Assembly (NCBI RefSeq): GCF_001280005.1
Contig: NZ_LGDW01000107.1
Location: 1-64,000 of the forward strand
Source of the DNA: Streptomyces sp. NRRL WC-3618
GTDB lineage: Bacteria; Actinomycetota; Actinomycetes; Streptomycetales; Streptomycetaceae
Length of the DNA: 64,000 nt
Reading direction: 5' to 3'
Of this stretch, positions 28,767 to 36,838 are shown in pieces. A program made the translations under genes and the position numbers. A model generated the notes under the pieces. It had not been told where the DNA came from. It saw only the letters and a list, made by a program, of their open reading frames with translations, and made no database searches. Position 1 is the first letter of the stretch, and each line of letters starts with the position of its first letter.

Positions 28767-29711
28767 ATGACCCAGCCACCGACACCCACCGCGGACACCG
28801 TCCGCCGACTGGTCCGTTCCCTGCTCGCGGACGGCACCGTCGGCGCGGGCGGCGCGACCGGTCCCGGCCCCGAGATCCGGCCCGCCGGCGAGCGGTCGAC
28901 CTGGTGGGTGGGCTCCCGGCACGTACTGCGCCTGGCTCCCGACCCCGAGACGTCCGCGCGACTGCGCCGCGAACCACGCCTGCGCGACCTCGTCCGCCCG
29001 CACATCGGCGTCGCCGTCCCCGTCGCGGTGGCGCACGGCGAGTGGGCCGACCAACTGGCCTACACGCTGGACACCAGGCTGCCCGGCGGCTCCGCCGAGG
29101 AGCACGACGTCTCCGCCGTCGGCGAGGCCGACCTGGCCGCGCTTCTCACCGGGCTGCGCGAGGTGCCCGTACGTCAGGCCGAGACGCTCGGCGTGCCGCG
29201 GGTCGCGCCACGCTCCCTGGAGGCGTTGCGGCGGGCCGCCGCGAGGTCGGCCGGACGCCTCGCCCCGGCCGACGAGTTCGACCCTGCGCTGCTCCAGCAG
29301 CTGACCCCGTCCGCCACCGCACAGCTGGCCGCGCAGGCCGGTACGGCGGTCCTCGTGCACCACGACCTCAGGGGCGGCAACCTCGTGGTGAGCGCCGACG
29401 GGCGGGTGCGCGGCGTCCTCGACTGGACCGACGCGGTCGTCGGCGACCCGGCCGAGGACATCGCGGGGCTCGCTCGTGCGGTCGGCTCACCCGCGGCCGT
29501 ACGTGCCGCCACCCTCGCCGGCTACGCGGCCCGCCCCTGTCTGCGCGGTCTGTGGCTCGCCCGCTGCGACACGGTCGTCCAGCTGGCCCAGAGCCTCGCC
29601 CGCCGCGACGCCGGCCCGCTGCCGCTGCTCAGGGTCCAACTGCGGCGCGCGTGGGAGGCGATCCTGCTGGAACGGGTGACGGAGCTGCGGGAGGACGGCG
29701 AGGAGGAGTAG
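28767..29711 (+). CDS. Phosphotransferase of the aminoglycoside phosphotransferase (APH) superfamily
   Basis: This 314-residue protein has a protein-kinase-like APH fold. The Brenner-type catalytic motif is HHDLRGGNLVV and the metal-binding motif is GVLDWTDAVVGDPAEDIAGLA. The N-terminal lobe (about 1-95) is weakly conserved, as usual for the family. Members phosphorylate small molecules (antibiotics, homoserine, choline, sugars) or have unknown substrates, so no resistance role should be assumed. ATG 28767 begins 58 bp after the M24 gene on the same strand, so the two could be co-transcribed. It is convergent with treZ. Confidence 0.82.
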   Translation: MTQPPTPTADTVRRLVRSLLADGTVGAGGATGPGPEIRPAGERSTWWVGSRHVLRLAPDPETSARLRREPRLRDLVRPHIGVAVPVAVAHGEWADQLAYTLDTRLPGGSAEEHDVSAVGEADLAALLTGLREVPVRQAETLGVPRVAPRSLEALRRAAARSAGRLAPADEFDPALLQQLTPSATAQLAAQAGTAVLVHHDLRGGNLVVSADGRVRGVLDWTDAVVGDPAEDIAGLARAVGSPAAVRAATLAGYAARPCLRGLWLARCDTVVQLAQSLARRDAGPLPLLRVQLRRAWEAILLERVTELREDGEEE

Positions 29712-29735
29712 CCCGCCCCTCCCGCGCCTCCCGGC

Positions 29736-31481
29736 TCACTCCTGCTCGAGCACCACGCAGGACTCTCCGGGAACGTGCAACAACCCGTCCGCACCCGGCA
29801 GTTCCACCGGCTCCCAGGCGGCCAGCACCCGGGCCCGGCGTGGGCCCAGAGGGATCGCCGCCGACTTCGCGGAGAGGTTCGCCACCACCCGTACGTCGCC
29901 CCGGCGGAAGCCGATCCAGCGGGCCTCCTCGTCGTAGGCGACCTTGATGTCCGAGAGGTCCGGGTCCGTGAGGTCGGGCTGGGTGTGGCGCAGGGCGATC
30001 AGGTCCCGGTACCAGGACAGCACGCGCGCGTGGGGCTCACGTCCGGGCTCCGACCAGTCGAGGCAGGAGCGGTCGCGCGTCGCCGGGTCCTGGGGGTCGG
30101 GCACCTCCTCCTCGGCCCAGCCGTGCGCCGTGAACTCCCGCCGCCGGCCCCGCCGTACGGCCTCCGCGAGCTCCGTGTCCGTGTGGTCGGTGAAGAACTG
30201 CCACGGCGTGCCCGCCGCCCATTCCTCGCCCATGAACAGCATCGGCGTGAACGGGCCGGTGAGCATCAGCGCGGCGGCGCAGGCGAGCAGCCCGGGGGAG
30301 AGGGTGGCCGAGAGGCGGTCCCCCTGGGCGCGGTTGCCGACCTGGTCGTGGGTCTGCGTGTAGCCGAGCAGCCGGTGCGCGGCGACCCCGGTGCGGTCGA
30401 GCGGGCGGCCGTGCGTGCGGCCCCGGAAGGTCGAGTAGGTGCCGTCGTGGAAGTAGCCGCCCGTGAGCGTCTTGGCGAGCGCCGCGAAGGGCGCCCGTGC
30501 GAAGTCCTCGTAGTAGCCCTGCGACTCACCGGTCACCGCCGTGTGCAGGGCGTGGTGGAAGTCGTCGCTCCACTGCGCGTGCAGTCCGAGACCGCCGCCC
30601 GCGCGCGGGGTGACGAGCCGCGGGTCGTTGAGGTCGGACTCGGCGATCAGGGACAGCGGCCTGCCCAGCTCGGCGGCGAGGGTGTCCACGGCCGTCGACA
30701 GCTCCTCCAGGAAGTGGCGCGCGCGCGTGTCCCGCAGCGCGTGCACCGCGTCCAGCCGCAGCCCGTCGACGCGGTAGTCGCGCAGCCAGGCCAGCGCGCT
30801 GCCGAGCAGATAGGCGCGCACCTCGTCCGAGCCGGGCGCGTCCAGGTTCACGGCGGAGCCCCACGGCGTCTGATGCGTGTCCGTGAAGTACGGGCCGAAG
30901 GCGGGCAGATAGTTGCCGGACGGCCCCAGGTGGTTGTGCACGACGTCCAGGACCACACCGAGCCCGAGTCCGTGCGCCCGGTCGACAAAGCGTTTGAGCG
31001 CCTCGGGGCCGCCGTACGGCTCGTGCACGGCCCACAGGGAGACCCCCTCGTACCCCCAGCCGTGCCGCCCCGGGAACGGGCACAGCGGCATCAACTCGAC
31101 GTGGGTGACGCCCAGTTCCACGAGGTGGCCGAGCCGCTCGGCCGCCGCGTCCAGCGTGCCCTCGGGCGTGTACGTGCCGACGTGCAGCTCGTACAGGACC
31201 GCGCCCGGCAGCGCGCGGCCCGCCCAGTCGGTGCGCCAGGTGTGGCGCCCGTGGTCGACGACGGCACTCAGCCCGTCCGGTCCGTCCGGCTGGCGGCGCG
31301 AGCGCGGGTCGGGCAGCACGGGGCCGTCGTCCACCGCGAAGCCGTAACGGGACCCGTCCCGTGCCTCGGCCTCGCCGGACCACCAGCCCGCACGCTCCGG
31401 ATCGCGCCCCAACGCGCGCGTGGCGCCGTCGCACTGGAGCGTCACACGACTGGCCTGCGGAGCCCACACCTCGAAGTGCAC
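29736..31481 (-). CDS. treZ: Malto-oligosyltrehalose trehalohydrolase
   Basis: TreZ releases trehalose from maltooligosyltrehalose made by TreY. The 581-residue protein has an N-terminal beta-sandwich (about 1-90), a GH13 barrel and a C-terminal beta domain. GH13 motifs are in order: VVLDVVHNHLG, DGLRLDAVHALRD (nucleophile Asp), LIAESDLNDPR (acid/base Glu) and TQTHDQVGN. The ALYELHVGTYTPEG and LMFMGEEWAAGTPWQFF stretches are typical of TreZ. treY lies 4.6 kb upstream on the same strand, separated by plus- and minus-strand genes, so treZ has its own promoter region at 31482-31678. Confidence 0.95.
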   Translation of the reverse strand: MHFEVWAPQASRVTLQCDGATRALGRDPERAGWWSGEAEARDGSRYGFAVDDGPVLPDPRSRRQPDGPDGLSAVVDHGRHTWRTDWAGRALPGAVLYELHVGTYTPEGTLDAAAERLGHLVELGVTHVELMPLCPFPGRHGWGYEGVSLWAVHEPYGGPEALKRFVDRAHGLGLGVVLDVVHNHLGPSGNYLPAFGPYFTDTHQTPWGSAVNLDAPGSDEVRAYLLGSALAWLRDYRVDGLRLDAVHALRDTRARHFLEELSTAVDTLAAELGRPLSLIAESDLNDPRLVTPRAGGGLGLHAQWSDDFHHALHTAVTGESQGYYEDFARAPFAALAKTLTGGYFHDGTYSTFRGRTHGRPLDRTGVAAHRLLGYTQTHDQVGNRAQGDRLSATLSPGLLACAAALMLTGPFTPMLFMGEEWAAGTPWQFFTDHTDTELAEAVRRGRRREFTAHGWAEEEVPDPQDPATRDRSCLDWSEPGREPHARVLSWYRDLIALRHTQPDLTDPDLSDIKVAYDEEARWIGFRRGDVRVVANLSAKSAAIPLGPRRARVLAAWEPVELPGADGLLHVPGESCVVLEQE

Positions 31482-31678
31482 GGTGGATCCCCTTCGTCTG
31501 CGTGGCGGTGCTCACCGGGAGTTAGCCCGTCCCATGGTGCTTCAAACCCCGATGGTCCACGCTTGGATCTTCATGTTTTTTCTTCACGTTTGCCTCAGGT
31601 GTCATCAGGTCGGCACGGACCGGCCGTCGTTTCCGCGTTTTCTGGACACCCCGCGCGCGCTGCCCGACAATCACGAAC

Positions 31679-32230
31679 GTGACGTCGTCCTTCGAGTTCC
31701 ACACGTATCCCGCTCGCCTCTCCGACGCGGAGCGCGACCGGGCGCTGAAGGCGCTGCGGGACGGGGTCGCACTGGGCCGGCTCTCGCACGACACGTTCAT
31801 CCGGCGCATGGAACTGGCGCTCGTCGCCCGCCGCTCCGACGAACTGGCCGTCCTCACCGCTGACCTGCCCACCGAGAGCCGGATGTCCCGCCTGGTGTTC
31901 GGGACGGTCGAAGCCGTCTCCGGCTTCTCGGTACGGCTGCGCAGGGCCTGGCAGGCCGAGCGGCTCCCCAAGCTGCTGCTGCCCCACCCCGGCAACGGCC
32001 ACCCGCTGCGCATAGGGCGCGACCCGGCGAACGGCCTGCGGCTCAACCACGAGACGGTCTCGCGCGTCCACGCCGAACTCCGGCACCAGGGCAGCTTGTG
32101 GGTGCTGCGCGACCTCGGTTCGACCAACGGCACGACGGTGAACGGCCGCCGCGTGATCGGCGCCGCCGTCGTCCGGGACGGTGACCAGATCAGCTTCGGG
32201 CACATGGCGTTCCGGCTCGCCGCGGAGTGA
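31679..32230 (+). CDS. DUF1707-FHA domain protein
   Basis: This 183-residue cytoplasmic protein fuses an N-terminal DUF1707 (SHOCT-like) segment (about 10-65: RLSDAERDRALKALRDGVALGRLSHDTFIRRMELALVARRSDEL) to a C-terminal FHA domain (about 105-180). The FHA part shows the phosphothreonine-binding residues GR, SRVHAEL and LGSTNGTTVNG. FHA domains read Thr phosphorylation by Ser/Thr kinases, so it probably acts in Pkn-type signalling or as an adaptor. No kinase gene is adjacent. The GTG start lacks a strong ribosome site. It is divergent from treZ. Confidence 0.9.
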   Translation: MTSSFEFHTYPARLSDAERDRALKALRDGVALGRLSHDTFIRRMELALVARRSDELAVLTADLPTESRMSRLVFGTVEAVSGFSVRLRRAWQAERLPKLLLPHPGNGHPLRIGRDPANGLRLNHETVSRVHAELRHQGSLWVLRDLGSTNGTTVNGRRVIGAAVVRDGDQISFGHMAFRLAAE

Positions 32231-32295
32231 GGTGTGGGCTCCCGTTCGGGTGAGTCGGACTGGGGCGCGGGGACCGCGGTGCCGATGCACAGGGA

Positions 32296-32751
32296 ATGAC
32301 CCACACGATCGGCACCGCCGACCCGACCAAGCCCGTACGCCCCCTCAGGACCCTCAGGACCGCGCGAGCGGTACGCGGTGCCCTGCTGGCCGTCGGCCTC
32401 CTCGTCGCGGGATCCGCCCCCGCCCAGGCGGTCTCCCAGGACGTCCGGGACAACTGGCTCTACGTCACCGTCACCCGGGGCGAGCAGGGTTCCGGGGACA
32501 CCCGGAGCACCCTGGTGCTGTGCGACCCGCCCCAGGGGCACGCGCAGGCGACCCGGGCCTGCGCGGAACTCGCCAGGGCTGACGGCGACATCGCCGGCAT
32601 CCCGCCGAGAAAGATCCTCTGCCCGATGCTCTACGCACCCGTCACCGTGCACGCGCAGGGTGAGTGGAACGGCCGTCCGCGGGAGTACGACAGGACCTTC
32701 TCCAACGCGTGCGAACTGGGGGCGCGGACCGGGGCGGTGTTCGCGCTGTAG
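32296..32751 (+). CDS. Subtilisin-inhibitor-like (SSI, family I16) secreted protein
   Basis: This 151-residue precursor has a signal peptide (RGALLAVGLLVAGSAPAQA) and a mature SSI domain. The conserved cysteines are in TLVLCDPPQGH, TRACAEL, ILCPMLYAP and SNACEL, forming the usual two disulfides. The reactive-site loop CPMLY suggests Met at P1, as in the Streptomyces subtilisin inhibitor (CPMVY), so subtilisin-like proteases are the expected targets. The conserved YDRTFSNACEL end is intact. The secreted S8 peptidase at 15138-16952 is a possible partner. ATG 32296 lies 65 bp after the FHA gene. Confidence 0.93.
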   Translation: MTHTIGTADPTKPVRPLRTLRTARAVRGALLAVGLLVAGSAPAQAVSQDVRDNWLYVTVTRGEQGSGDTRSTLVLCDPPQGHAQATRACAELARADGDIAGIPPRKILCPMLYAPVTVHAQGEWNGRPREYDRTFSNACELGARTGAVFAL

Positions 32752-32790
32752 GTGCCCACGGGGGCTCCTGGACCAGGCGAACGGTTTCGC

Positions 32791-34092
32791 CTAGCCACTC
32801 CGAGGGGCCCCCTCGCGCGCGTGCCGCGCCGCGGCCACCACCGTGCGGGCCTGGTGTTCGACCTGGTGCTCCAGGGGGACCCAGCGGGCGCGGAAGCGGT
32901 CCATGAAGGCGTCGCTCCACGTCGCGACCAGGTGTTCGAGGCGCGGCGCCGCACGGTCGTCGGTCTCCAGCAGGACCCGCAGCAGCATCGCGGCGGCCCG
33001 CAGCGGCAGCCGGCGGCCGAAGGCGTCCACGCTGCCGACGTACGCCATCGTCGTGTCGGCGGGCGGTGTGTGCGTCCAGTCGGCGGCCAGCCCCGGCACC
33101 AGCTCCAGCGCCCACCGGGCGGCCCGCAGCAGCGGCCCCTCAGGGCCCGTCAGCCGGGGCAGCGCGTCGCCGAGGACCCGCTCCACCTCCAGCCCGTCCC
33201 GCAGCAGCCGGGCCGCCAGCCGCCGTATCGCCGCCGCCGGCGCGGGATGCGGGGCCGGGTCGTCCACCAGGTCGCTCGCCCACATCGGCACCTCGACGAC
33301 CGCGGTCAGGCCGCCGTACCGGTGGGCGTGGTACCAGGTGCTGTGCCGGGCGTCGTCCGGCATGCTCGGGTACGCGGCGTCCGAGCCCGGCGCCGGCATC
33401 ACGTGCACGCCCGGTCCCGACGCGGGCCAGCCCGCCGCGTCCGAGGCGCCCCTCTCCACCGGTATGTGCAGCTCCGCCGCCGACTTGACGAACGGCTCGG
33501 CGAGCCCGGGGACGTCCTTCGTCAGCTGCACCCAGCTGCCGCCCACGTCGGTGCCGTGCAGGGTGACCTGGAGGTAGGGCCGCACCTCGTCGATCACATC
33601 GGTCAGGGTGCGGGTCTCCGGCGGGAGCAGGTCGGGCGGCAGTACGGAGGGCGACCACTCCGGTTGCTCGGGGCCGGCGGGCCGGTAGAAGCCGTGGTGG
33701 TAGTCGAGCAGGCTGCGCGGCGCCGGTGTGACGTGCAGGCTGGCCCCGTCCGGGTCCGCGCACAGCAGGAAGTGCCAGGAGGTGCCCGAACGCAACTCGC
33801 GGTCGTGCACGGCCCGTTCCGCGAGGGCCAGGAGCGTGGAGCCCCCTGTGGGCTCGTTGGCGTGGGCGCCCGCGACGACGAGCACGGCGCGTTGCGCGTG
33901 GCCCACGGACAGCAGATGCAGGGGCCGTCCCGCGCGGGAGGTGCCCACCTGTCTGAAGGCGCACAGGCCGGGCCGAAGAGCCGTCAGCGCCCGGGCGGAC
34001 GAGACGAGTTCGTTCACACTGGGGTAGCGCTGCTCCGGCAGGAGACTCACCCCCGTCTGGTCCACCCTGCGTCGCAATCCGCAGTACCCCAT
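32791..34092 (-). CDS. M14 family zinc carboxypeptidase
   Basis: This 433-residue protein has the M14 metal site: His and Glu in the GAHANEPTGG motif, a later His in VTLHGTDVGG and the catalytic Glu in TAVVEVPMWASD. There is no signal peptide, so it probably acts in the cytoplasm on peptides or cell-wall fragments rather than as a secreted digestive enzyme. The stretch after about 300 is helical and not part of the core. ATG 34092 lacks a clear ribosome site; a GTG 45 bp further in (VSLLPEQRYP) is an alternative. It is convergent with the SSI gene. Confidence 0.82.
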   Translation of the reverse strand: MGYCGLRRRVDQTGVSLLPEQRYPSVNELVSSARALTALRPGLCAFRQVGTSRAGRPLHLLSVGHAQRAVLVVAGAHANEPTGGSTLLALAERAVHDRELRSGTSWHFLLCADPDGASLHVTPAPRSLLDYHHGFYRPAGPEQPEWSPSVLPPDLLPPETRTLTDVIDEVRPYLQVTLHGTDVGGSWVQLTKDVPGLAEPFVKSAAELHIPVERGASDAAGWPASGPGVHVMPAPGSDAAYPSMPDDARHSTWYHAHRYGGLTAVVEVPMWASDLVDDPAPHPAPAAAIRRLAARLLRDGLEVERVLGDALPRLTGPEGPLLRAARWALELVPGLAADWTHTPPADTTMAYVGSVDAFGRRLPLRAAAMLLRVLLETDDRAAPRLEHLVATWSDAFMDRFRARWVPLEHQVEHQARTVVAAARHAREGAPRSG

Positions 34093-34374
34093 GCTGTCTG
34101 GAAACTGTCAAGAAGGCGGTGCGGCGGTTCGAGGGGGCGCCAAGGAGCATTCCACCGCCGACGGGCACCGTCAGCAGGGACATCAGCTCCTCGGGACGGC
34201 CCGCGCACCGCCCGCAAAGGCGGGTATGCATGCCATCGGCGGGGGCGCGAAAGAGGCGGCGCCCCCCACCACCACAAGCCGGTCATCACGCGCGGGCACC
34301 GGGCACGCGCACCCCTGTGAGCCCGGCGCCTGGTACCCACAGAGGCGTACGGCGACGCATGCGCGCCCCCGCCG

Positions 34375-36771
34375 TCACTCCTCGCCGGCCCGCTCCAGCA
34401 GCGCCACCGGCAGCTGGGCGAAAAGCTCCGCCACGCGCGCGTGCCCGGTGAACTCCCGCTCCGGAGCCAGCAGATCGGCCCACCGGCCCGGCGGCAGCGG
34501 CAACCGCGTGTCGTGCCAGCCGCCCGCGCCCGCCAGCCGCAGGGACAGCCGGGTGACCGCCGTGACCACCTCCCCCGAGCGCGCGTACGCCAGGCAGTGC
34601 GCCGCCGCCGGGCCCTCCGCGACGAGCGGCGTGTACGTAGCCGTGTCGCCGAACACCGCCGGGCGCCGCGCGCGCAGCCGCAACGCGGTCGCCGTCAGCT
34701 CGTCCTTCTCGCCGGGGGCCTCGGGTGGGAACCGGACGGGACGGCGGTTGTCCGGGTCCACCAGCGCCCGGTACTCGCTCTCCGTGCCCTGGTAGAGATC
34801 CGGTACGCCCGGCATCGTCAGGTGGACCAGGGCCGCGCCCAGGACGTTCGCCCGGACATACGGCGCCAGGGCGCCGCGCAGCGCGGCCACCCGCTCGCCG
34901 GGCGCCCCGCACGGGCCCGCCGCCACGAACGCCGCCACCGCCTCCTCGTACGCCGGTTCCTGCTCCGTCCAGGCGGTGTGCAGGCCCGCCTCCCGGACGT
35001 GCTTCAGCAGGGCGCCCTGGAGGCGCTCCCCGTCCGCCGGGCCCAGGCCGAAGGCCGTCTGCCAGGCCGCCCACGCCAGCTGGGCGTCGGGCACGCCCTC
35101 ACCGGTGCGCGTGACCTCCGCCAGGACGTCGGCCCAGCGCTGCGGGCACTCGGTGAGCACGGCCAGCGCCGCGCGTACGTCGGCGCTGCGCTTCGTGTCG
35201 TGCGTCGACAGCACCGTCCCGGTGGCCGGCCAGTCGCGCTGCACGCGCGCGCAATAGGCGTGGAAGTCCTCCGGGGACACCGCGGGGCTGCCCGGGTTGC
35301 CGCCGACCTCGGTCGCCGACAGCAGCGGCACATAGCGGTAGAACGCCGTGTCCTCCACGGACTTGGCCCGCGCCGCCGACGACGTCTGCGCGAACCGGTC
35401 CCGGAACTCGGCAAGCTCGGGTCCGGCCCCGTCCCCGCCCGCGACCCGGCCCAGCAGCAGATCCCGTACGACGTCCACGGCCCCGCCCTCCTCCGCGACG
35501 ACGAACGCCTGCCGGGCCTCGGCGACGGCCTCCTCGGTGACCACCACGGCCGCGTCCCCGGGCGTGTACGGGCGGTAGACCTCGAGGCGGACCAGCAGCT
35601 CGCGCAGCGCGGTACGCAGTGCCCAGGGGGCGCGGTCGCGCAGCGCGGGGTCGGGGGAGGCGGCGCAGAGACGGTTCGCCACGCGGGTCAGCCGGTCCAC
35701 CTCGGTGGCCAGCTCGTGCGTCACCACCTTGTACGCGGCCCGCCGTACCGTCGCCTCCCAGTGCCCGCCCCGGTCGGCCTGAGGGGCCGCGAACCGCCGG
35801 TACTGGCCGAGGAGTTCACCCGCCCCCGCCGGGTCCGTGAACAGGCCGTCCACGTGCCGCAGGGCGTCGTACCCGGTGGTCCCCGCGACCGGCCAGCCGG
35901 CCGGCAGGTGCTCGCCGTCCGCCAGGATCTTCTCGACCACCGTCCAGCGGCCCCCGCTCGCCTCGTGCAGCCGGCGCAGATAGCCGCCCGGGTCCGCGAG
36001 ACCGTCGGGATGGTCGACCCGCAGGCCGTCCAGCACCCCCTCGTCGAGCAGCTCCAGCACCTTTCCGTGCGTCGCCGCGAACACCTCGGGGTCCTCGACC
36101 CGCACCCCGATCAGCTCCGAGATACTGAAGAAGCGCCGGTAGTTGAGCTCGGTGCGCGCCAGCCGCCACCACGCCGGGCGGTACCACTGCGCGTCGAGGA
36201 GCTGCGGCAGCGGCAGCTCCTCGGTGCCCTCGCGCAGGGGCAGGACATGGTCGTAGTAGCTCAGGACGTGGCCGTCGTACCCCAGGTGCGCGTCCTGCCA
36301 CCGCTCGACCTTCAGCTGGTCCCACTCGGCGCCCAGCGGCTGCCCCAGCACCGGCAGCAGCAGCCGGCCGCCCTGCGCGTCCCAGTCGATGTCGAACCAG
36401 CGCGCGTACGGAGACCCGGGGCCCTCCCGGAGCACCTCCCACAGGGGGCGGTTGTGGCGCGGGGACATCGCCATGTGGTTCGGCACGATGTCGGCGACCA
36501 GCCCGAGCCCGTGCTCCCGCGCGGTGCGCGCCAGTGCCCGTAGTCCCTCCTCGCCGCCGAGTTCGCCGCGCACGCGCGCGTGGTCCACGACGTCGTAACC
36601 GTGCGTCGACCCGGGCACGGACTCCAGGAAGGGCGACAGATGCAGATGCGAGACGCCGAGCGAGGCCAGATAGGGCACGGCGGCGGCCGCCGCGCCGAAC
36701 GGGAACGCGGGCTGGAGTTGCAGCCGGTAGGTAGCCGTGGGCACGACCGGGTCAGGACGCTCAGGTGTCAT
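34375..36771 (-). CDS. treY: Maltooligosyl trehalose synthase
   Basis: TreY converts the reducing-end glucose of maltodextrins to an alpha,alpha-1,1 linkage. The 798-residue protein, slightly longer than many relatives, opens with the diagnostic PTATYRLQLQPAFPFGAAAAAVPYLASLGVSHLHLSPFLES. It then shows VADIVPNHMA, DGLRVDHPDGLADP (nucleophile Asp), VVEKILADGE (Glu) and a late VLSTHDTKRSADVRA motif, all TreY-type GH13 signatures. ATG 36771. It lies 67 bp downstream of glgX on the same strand, consistent with one transcript that debranches glycogen and turns it into maltooligosyltrehalose for TreZ. Confidence 0.95.
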   Translation of the reverse strand: MTPERPDPVVPTATYRLQLQPAFPFGAAAAAVPYLASLGVSHLHLSPFLESVPGSTHGYDVVDHARVRGELGGEEGLRALARTAREHGLGLVADIVPNHMAMSPRHNRPLWEVLREGPGSPYARWFDIDWDAQGGRLLLPVLGQPLGAEWDQLKVERWQDAHLGYDGHVLSYYDHVLPLREGTEELPLPQLLDAQWYRPAWWRLARTELNYRRFFSISELIGVRVEDPEVFAATHGKVLELLDEGVLDGLRVDHPDGLADPGGYLRRLHEASGGRWTVVEKILADGEHLPAGWPVAGTTGYDALRHVDGLFTDPAGAGELLGQYRRFAAPQADRGGHWEATVRRAAYKVVTHELATEVDRLTRVANRLCAASPDPALRDRAPWALRTALRELLVRLEVYRPYTPGDAAVVVTEEAVAEARQAFVVAEEGGAVDVVRDLLLGRVAGGDGAGPELAEFRDRFAQTSSAARAKSVEDTAFYRYVPLLSATEVGGNPGSPAVSPEDFHAYCARVQRDWPATGTVLSTHDTKRSADVRAALAVLTECPQRWADVLAEVTRTGEGVPDAQLAWAAWQTAFGLGPADGERLQGALLKHVREAGLHTAWTEQEPAYEEAVAAFVAAGPCGAPGERVAALRGALAPYVRANVLGAALVHLTMPGVPDLYQGTESEYRALVDPDNRRPVRFPPEAPGEKDELTATALRLRARRPAVFGDTATYTPLVAEGPAAAHCLAYARSGEVVTAVTRLSLRLAGAGGWHDTRLPLPPGRWADLLAPEREFTGHARVAELFAQLPVALLERAGEE

Positions 36772-36838
36772 GGAAACCTACGTACCCGCCCCACCGCCTT
36801 TCGTGTCATCGACTCCCGCACCCGGCCGTCACCGCCGC

